Source of the DNA: SLFT01 sp964493075
GTDB lineage: Bacteria > Hydrogenedentota > Hydrogenedentia > Hydrogenedentales > CAITNO01
Reading direction: 5' to 3'
Assembly (NCBI GenBank): GCA_964493075.1
Contig: CAZBNU010000187.1
Span: 1-8,184, forward strand
Length of the DNA stretch: 8,184 nucleotides
Shown here: positions 5,387 to 8,184 of the stretch, piece by piece
Layout: each line of letters begins with the position of its first letter
How positions within the stretch are numbered: the stretch's first letter is position 1
Made by a program: the position numbers and the translations under genes
The notes under the pieces: model-generated
Told to the model about the DNA's origin: nothing
The model's database searches: none
What the model saw: only the letters and a program-made list of their open reading frames with translations

Positions 5387-6607
5387 CTACTCTGTGTTAG
5401 TCCGTGTCAGTCCTACTGCCGGGCGCTCATGAAACCCCACCGCCAGCCAGAACGCCACAATAGCGCACAAAACAGCAGGCACTAGCCAGAACTTCTGGTA
5501 GTCCACGAGACCTGTCGCCGGATCCGTCAGCCATTGCGCCGTATAGCCTGCGCTCAAGAACCCGGCAAGGGTTCCTGCCCCGGCAATCATAATGGTCAAC
5601 ACCTGTTGTGCCCCTGCGCGGTTGGAACGGGAACTGTGGGATTCCACATACAGGTAGGCAGAGATAAAAAAGAAAGCAAAACAGAATCCATGCAAGGCAA
5701 TGCCGCCTATTGTCATGACGGCGCCTCCGGAAAAAGCGAACATGATCATACGCAACCCTTGCGCCAATACACCGATGAGCATGGCGGTTTTGATGCTGAT
5801 GCGGGTAAGACACCAGCCCATGGCGCCCATGACGACTACTTCCGATGCCTGGCCGATACTCATGCCAGGCATGACGGAAGTTGTTTGAAAACCGGTCTGA
5901 CTCATGAAAGGACTCATGCCGAAATAATAGAACTGGTGACAGGCGCTGTTCAGGAAGGTGAGCAGACACAGCAGCAGCATGTCCCGACGGCAGAACAATC
6001 GCAGTACTTCGCTGTAAGGGATTCTAGTTGTTGTATCGCCTTCCTGGGGGGCTGGCTTAAAGGTGAGTGCGTAGCCCGCCAGCATCAAAGACGCCAGCGC
6101 CGACACGGGCAGCGCATGGGGAAGCCGCGCCCCCGCCACCCCGCCGCGCATCCAGAAATACCCGAATGCCCAGCCTACAGCCACCCATCCGACTGTTCCC
6201 CATAAGCGAATGCCGGTAAAATTTCGGCGTGGGTCTTTGATGTGATGGAGCGCAACAGCATTGGTCAGGCCCAGCGTCGGTGTAAAGCAGACCCCGTAAA
6301 GAGTGTATACCAACACAAAGACAGGAAACGTTTCTACCCGCGTCAGCGTAACCATGAGTATGCCGCAGGCGATGTGACACAGCGCCAGCAACCGCTCCGC
6401 GCTTATGAACCGGTCGGCAATGTGGGACGCCACCAGGGGCGCGAAAATAGCCGCCAGCGCGGGCATGGCCATAATGATGCCCGCCTGATAGGATTCAAAG
6501 TTGAGGTAATCCTTCAGGTACAGGCTTAGGATGGGCACAGTTGCCCCTGGCACCAGGTATTCCAGGAACATCATAATAGAGAGGCGGTATTTTAAGGCAC
6601 GTTTCAA
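5387..6607 (-). CDS. MFS transporter of the nucleoside:H+ symporter (NupG-like) family
   Basis: This 406-residue inner-membrane protein has about twelve hydrophobic segments. The layout follows the NupG/XapB family, which imports nucleosides with protons. Family-like blocks include LKYRLSIMMFLEYLVPGA at the N-terminus, the first cytoplasmic loop DRFISAERLLALCH (65-78) and PTLGLTNAVALHHIKDP (110-126). RLWGTVGWVAVGW (134-146), SIGQASEVVVM (250-260) and GIALHGFCFAFFF (302-314) follow. Related permeases are abundant in PVC bacteria; the true substrate (nucleoside, sugar or other) cannot be read from the sequence. The start is TTG at 6607, chosen because it keeps the first helix complete and because AAGGAAA (6616-6622) sits eight bases upstream; no in-frame ATG lies between. 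It follows the AsmA-like gene by 50 bp with no terminator, so co-transcription is likely. Confidence 0.85.
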   Translation of the reverse strand: MKRALKYRLSIMMFLEYLVPGATVPILSLYLKDYLNFESYQAGIIMAMPALAAIFAPLVASHIADRFISAERLLALCHIACGILMVTLTRVETFPVFVLVYTLYGVCFTPTLGLTNAVALHHIKDPRRNFTGIRLWGTVGWVAVGWAFGYFWMRGGVAGARLPHALPVSALASLMLAGYALTFKPAPQEGDTTTRIPYSEVLRLFCRRDMLLLCLLTFLNSACHQFYYFGMSPFMSQTGFQTTSVMPGMSIGQASEVVVMGAMGWCLTRISIKTAMLIGVLAQGLRMIMFAFSGGAVMTIGGIALHGFCFAFFFISAYLYVESHSSRSNRAGAQQVLTIMIAGAGTLAGFLSAGYTAQWLTDPATGLVDYQKFWLVPAVLCAIVAFWLAVGFHERPAVGLTRTNTE

Positions 6608-6615
6608 CGGCCGAG

Positions 6616-6622
6616 TTTCCTT
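6616..6622 (-). promoter_or_regulatory. ribosome binding site supporting the TTG start of the permease
   Basis: Read on the minus strand, AAGGAAA lies eight bases before TTG at 6607. The next in-frame ATG codons are eleven and twelve residues in and would cut into the first transmembrane helix, so the TTG is preferred. Confidence 0.6.
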
Positions 6623-6657
6623 GTATATCGGGTTAACTACGAAATAGGTTTTTGCGC

Positions 6658-8184
6658 CTACTGCTGGCGCGTTTTGAGCGCTTCGAGTAGCGCCTCAGGG
6701 TCTGCTTTGATATCAACGGTGAGATTCAGATTTTCACTTTCGAGTTTCGCATAACCCGTAATGCGATTGTCTTCCAAACCGAGAATCAGGCGTGCTTCGT
6801 CGAATTTGCGCTGTTCATCCTCGCCGATAACCGATTGCAGTACACGGGTCATCTGTCGCCCGCCGGTCATCTCATCCACATATTGACGCATAAGCAACTG
6901 TTCGACCATATCACGATTCATGCTAAAGCCATCACTGGCGGTGAGGTTCACATCCAGCGCGAGCAATTGTTTTGTGTTAAATTCCGATTTGAATGTGCCG
7001 TTAACGCTGCCCGTTAGCATCAGAGAGGGCGGCTCAAACTCACTGGTGAATATGCTGAGATCAAGGTTTTGCACTTCACCGGATACGGCAATGGAAAATT
7101 CCGTGCCGATTATATTTACCGATGCACGGGCAACGACGCCGCCGCCAAACAATTCAAAATTTACATCCTCCAAAATAATGCCCTGTTCTCCGAGCAGGAT
7201 GTTGCCCCTGGTTTTTCTAAGTTTTGAACCGCCCACCGTTAGTTCTTCAATTTGAATTTGCCCTTTGTCTTCTGGAGTTGCGGGAAGTGTTGCAAAACCT
7301 TTCGCTGTCAAGCCCTGAATATCTGCTAATTTTTCCGGGAGCATTAGGTGCGCTGCGTTGCATTCATAAATGATTTTGCCGCCAATAGCATCCTTGCCAT
7401 AGACAAAATCTTCAACGGAAATCATTATTTGGCCTTCGGCGTCGTTGAGGAACTGTTTGGCCACCAACAGCGAGAAATCAGACTCCAAAGAAATTGAAGA
7501 GGTGGTGATGGTACGTTCAGGGGTTATATGAACGATATCTGCGGTTATTGTTGTGCCTTCGCCTACTGTTATCCGTGACGGCCCTGCACTGATGGTGAAG
7601 TCTGTCATGTCTAAATGTACAGGAGACTGGATGTAAAGTTCCTCGCCATAGGGTAATGAAAGGTCGCCATAGCCAAGGGCCTCAGATTTTATGTGTAAGG
7701 GGTTGACAGTGATCTGCTGCCAATCGGCGAGGAGGAGTTTTCCCCCAGCAGTGATATCGCCCCATAAGTCGTCATACCCGAAGGCGCTGGCGACAGAGGT
7801 TAAGGCAATAGAACTGTCAAACTCTGATGTTATCCGGCTCTTTTCTATGTCGTATTGGAAAACTGCAACATTGACCTCGGCGCTTTCCGCGAGCTTTAAC
7901 GTGCCTGTAGCGTTGAGTATTGAGAAGTCCTGTTCGAGAATACCTTTGCAATCAAGCGTCAATGCGCCGAGTGCTTGCGGAAGGGCCCAGTTGCCATAGG
8001 CAGGGTCAGCGGCTTCTGCATCCACCTGAAAATCAAAATCGTTGTCGCCGTTAATGGAGAATGAAGTTTTACCGGTGAGATTACTTTTTATCCGCTTGAG
8101 TGCTTCCCAGGGGAGGCAGGAAAAAACATCAGAGGCGGCTACAGAATCCACGGAAAACATTGCGCTAAGCGTATCCTGCATTTT
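6658..8184 (-). CDS. AsmA/YdbH-like envelope protein, 3' part only (5' end beyond the window)
   Basis: At least 507 residues are visible. The frame stays open to the right edge, and the first Met (8179-8181) has neither a signal peptide nor a membrane anchor, so it is probably internal. The visible part is a long run of short alternating beta-strands (for example GTLKLAESAEVNVAVFQYDI, ASVNIIGTEFSIAVSGEVQN and LMLTGSVNGTFKSEF). This is the pattern of AsmA/YdbH/TamB-type proteins, which form a grooved beta scaffold in the periplasm and are linked to lipid movement between membranes. The C-terminal 110 residues differ. They hold a probable helical piece (about NRDMVEQLLMRQYVDEMTGG to DEQRKFDEARL) followed by a last strand pair and a short helix ending KTRQQ. 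The assignment rests on overall pattern rather than a diagnostic motif, and another repetitive beta-strand protein is possible. It is first in a likely two-gene unit with the permease. Confidence 0.5.
   Translation of the reverse strand, partial: KMQDTLSAMFSVDSVAASDVFSCLPWEALKRIKSNLTGKTSFSINGDNDFDFQVDAEAADPAYGNWALPQALGALTLDCKGILEQDFSILNATGTLKLAESAEVNVAVFQYDIEKSRITSEFDSSIALTSVASAFGYDDLWGDITAGGKLLLADWQQITVNPLHIKSEALGYGDLSLPYGEELYIQSPVHLDMTDFTISAGPSRITVGEGTTITADIVHITPERTITTSSISLESDFSLLVAKQFLNDAEGQIMISVEDFVYGKDAIGGKIIYECNAAHLMLPEKLADIQGLTAKGFATLPATPEDKGQIQIEELTVGGSKLRKTRGNILLGEQGIILEDVNFELFGGGVVARASVNIIGTEFSIAVSGEVQNLDLSIFTSEFEPPSLMLTGSVNGTFKSEFNTKQLLALDVNLTASDGFSMNRDMVEQLLMRQYVDEMTGGRQMTRVLQSVIGEDEQRKFDEARLILGLEDNRITGYAKLESENLNLTVDIKADPEALLEALKTRQQ

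Noticed and set aside
5534..6205. 223-codon plus-strand open frame within the permease gene
   Set aside because: It is antisense to a clear 12-helix transporter and rich in His, Gln and Gly as expected from reading membrane-protein codons backwards.

Overview
The window (8184 bp, about 50% G+C by eye) comes from a bacterium. An AsmA/YdbH-like envelope protein points to a diderm (Gram-negative) cell. The mix of an OleD-like reductase, a NupG-type nucleoside symporter, a ThiS/ThiF fusion of the 'family 2' kind and GGGGAC/GTCCCC hairpin repeats would fit the PVC superphylum (Lentisphaerae, Planctomycetes, Verrucomicrobia) or a neighbouring phylum. The phylum is an inference and is not secure. 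The genes are mainly housekeeping or metabolic, and no phage, plasmid or defence genes are visible.

Layout, left to right. Positions 2-28 probably hold the last eight codons of an upstream gene, joined by an ATGA overlap to an NAD(P)-dependent OleD-type reductase (25-1026, +). A 537-bp non-coding stretch follows. It holds a pair of interlocking inverted repeats (1075-1306) that look like REP/REPIN elements, then the leader of aspS. Aspartyl-tRNA synthetase (aspS, 1564-3345, +) is complete and carries all class II motifs. After a 35-bp gap that begins a TAGGGT/ACCCTA palindrome comes a membrane protein with an M28 (aminopeptidase-like) fold (3381-4559, +). Most of its metal ligands and its catalytic Glu are replaced. 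It overlaps by 8 bp a ThiF-type adenylyltransferase with an N-terminal ThiS-like domain (4552-5370, +).

On the minus strand, converging on thiF with only 16 bp between stops, are a NupG-like MFS nucleoside permease with a TTG start (5387-6607) and, upstream of it by 50 bp, the 3' part of a large AsmA/YdbH-like beta-strand-repeat protein (6658 to beyond the right edge).

Functional links: the first two genes may belong to an ole-type beta-ketoacid/olefin cluster that continues to the left. The M28-like protein and ThiF are probably translated together, although their joint role is unknown. The AsmA-like protein and the permease are probably co-transcribed. The items most worth a second look are the degenerate M28 membrane protein coupled to the ubiquitin-like/E1 fusion, and the four-arm palindromic repeat.
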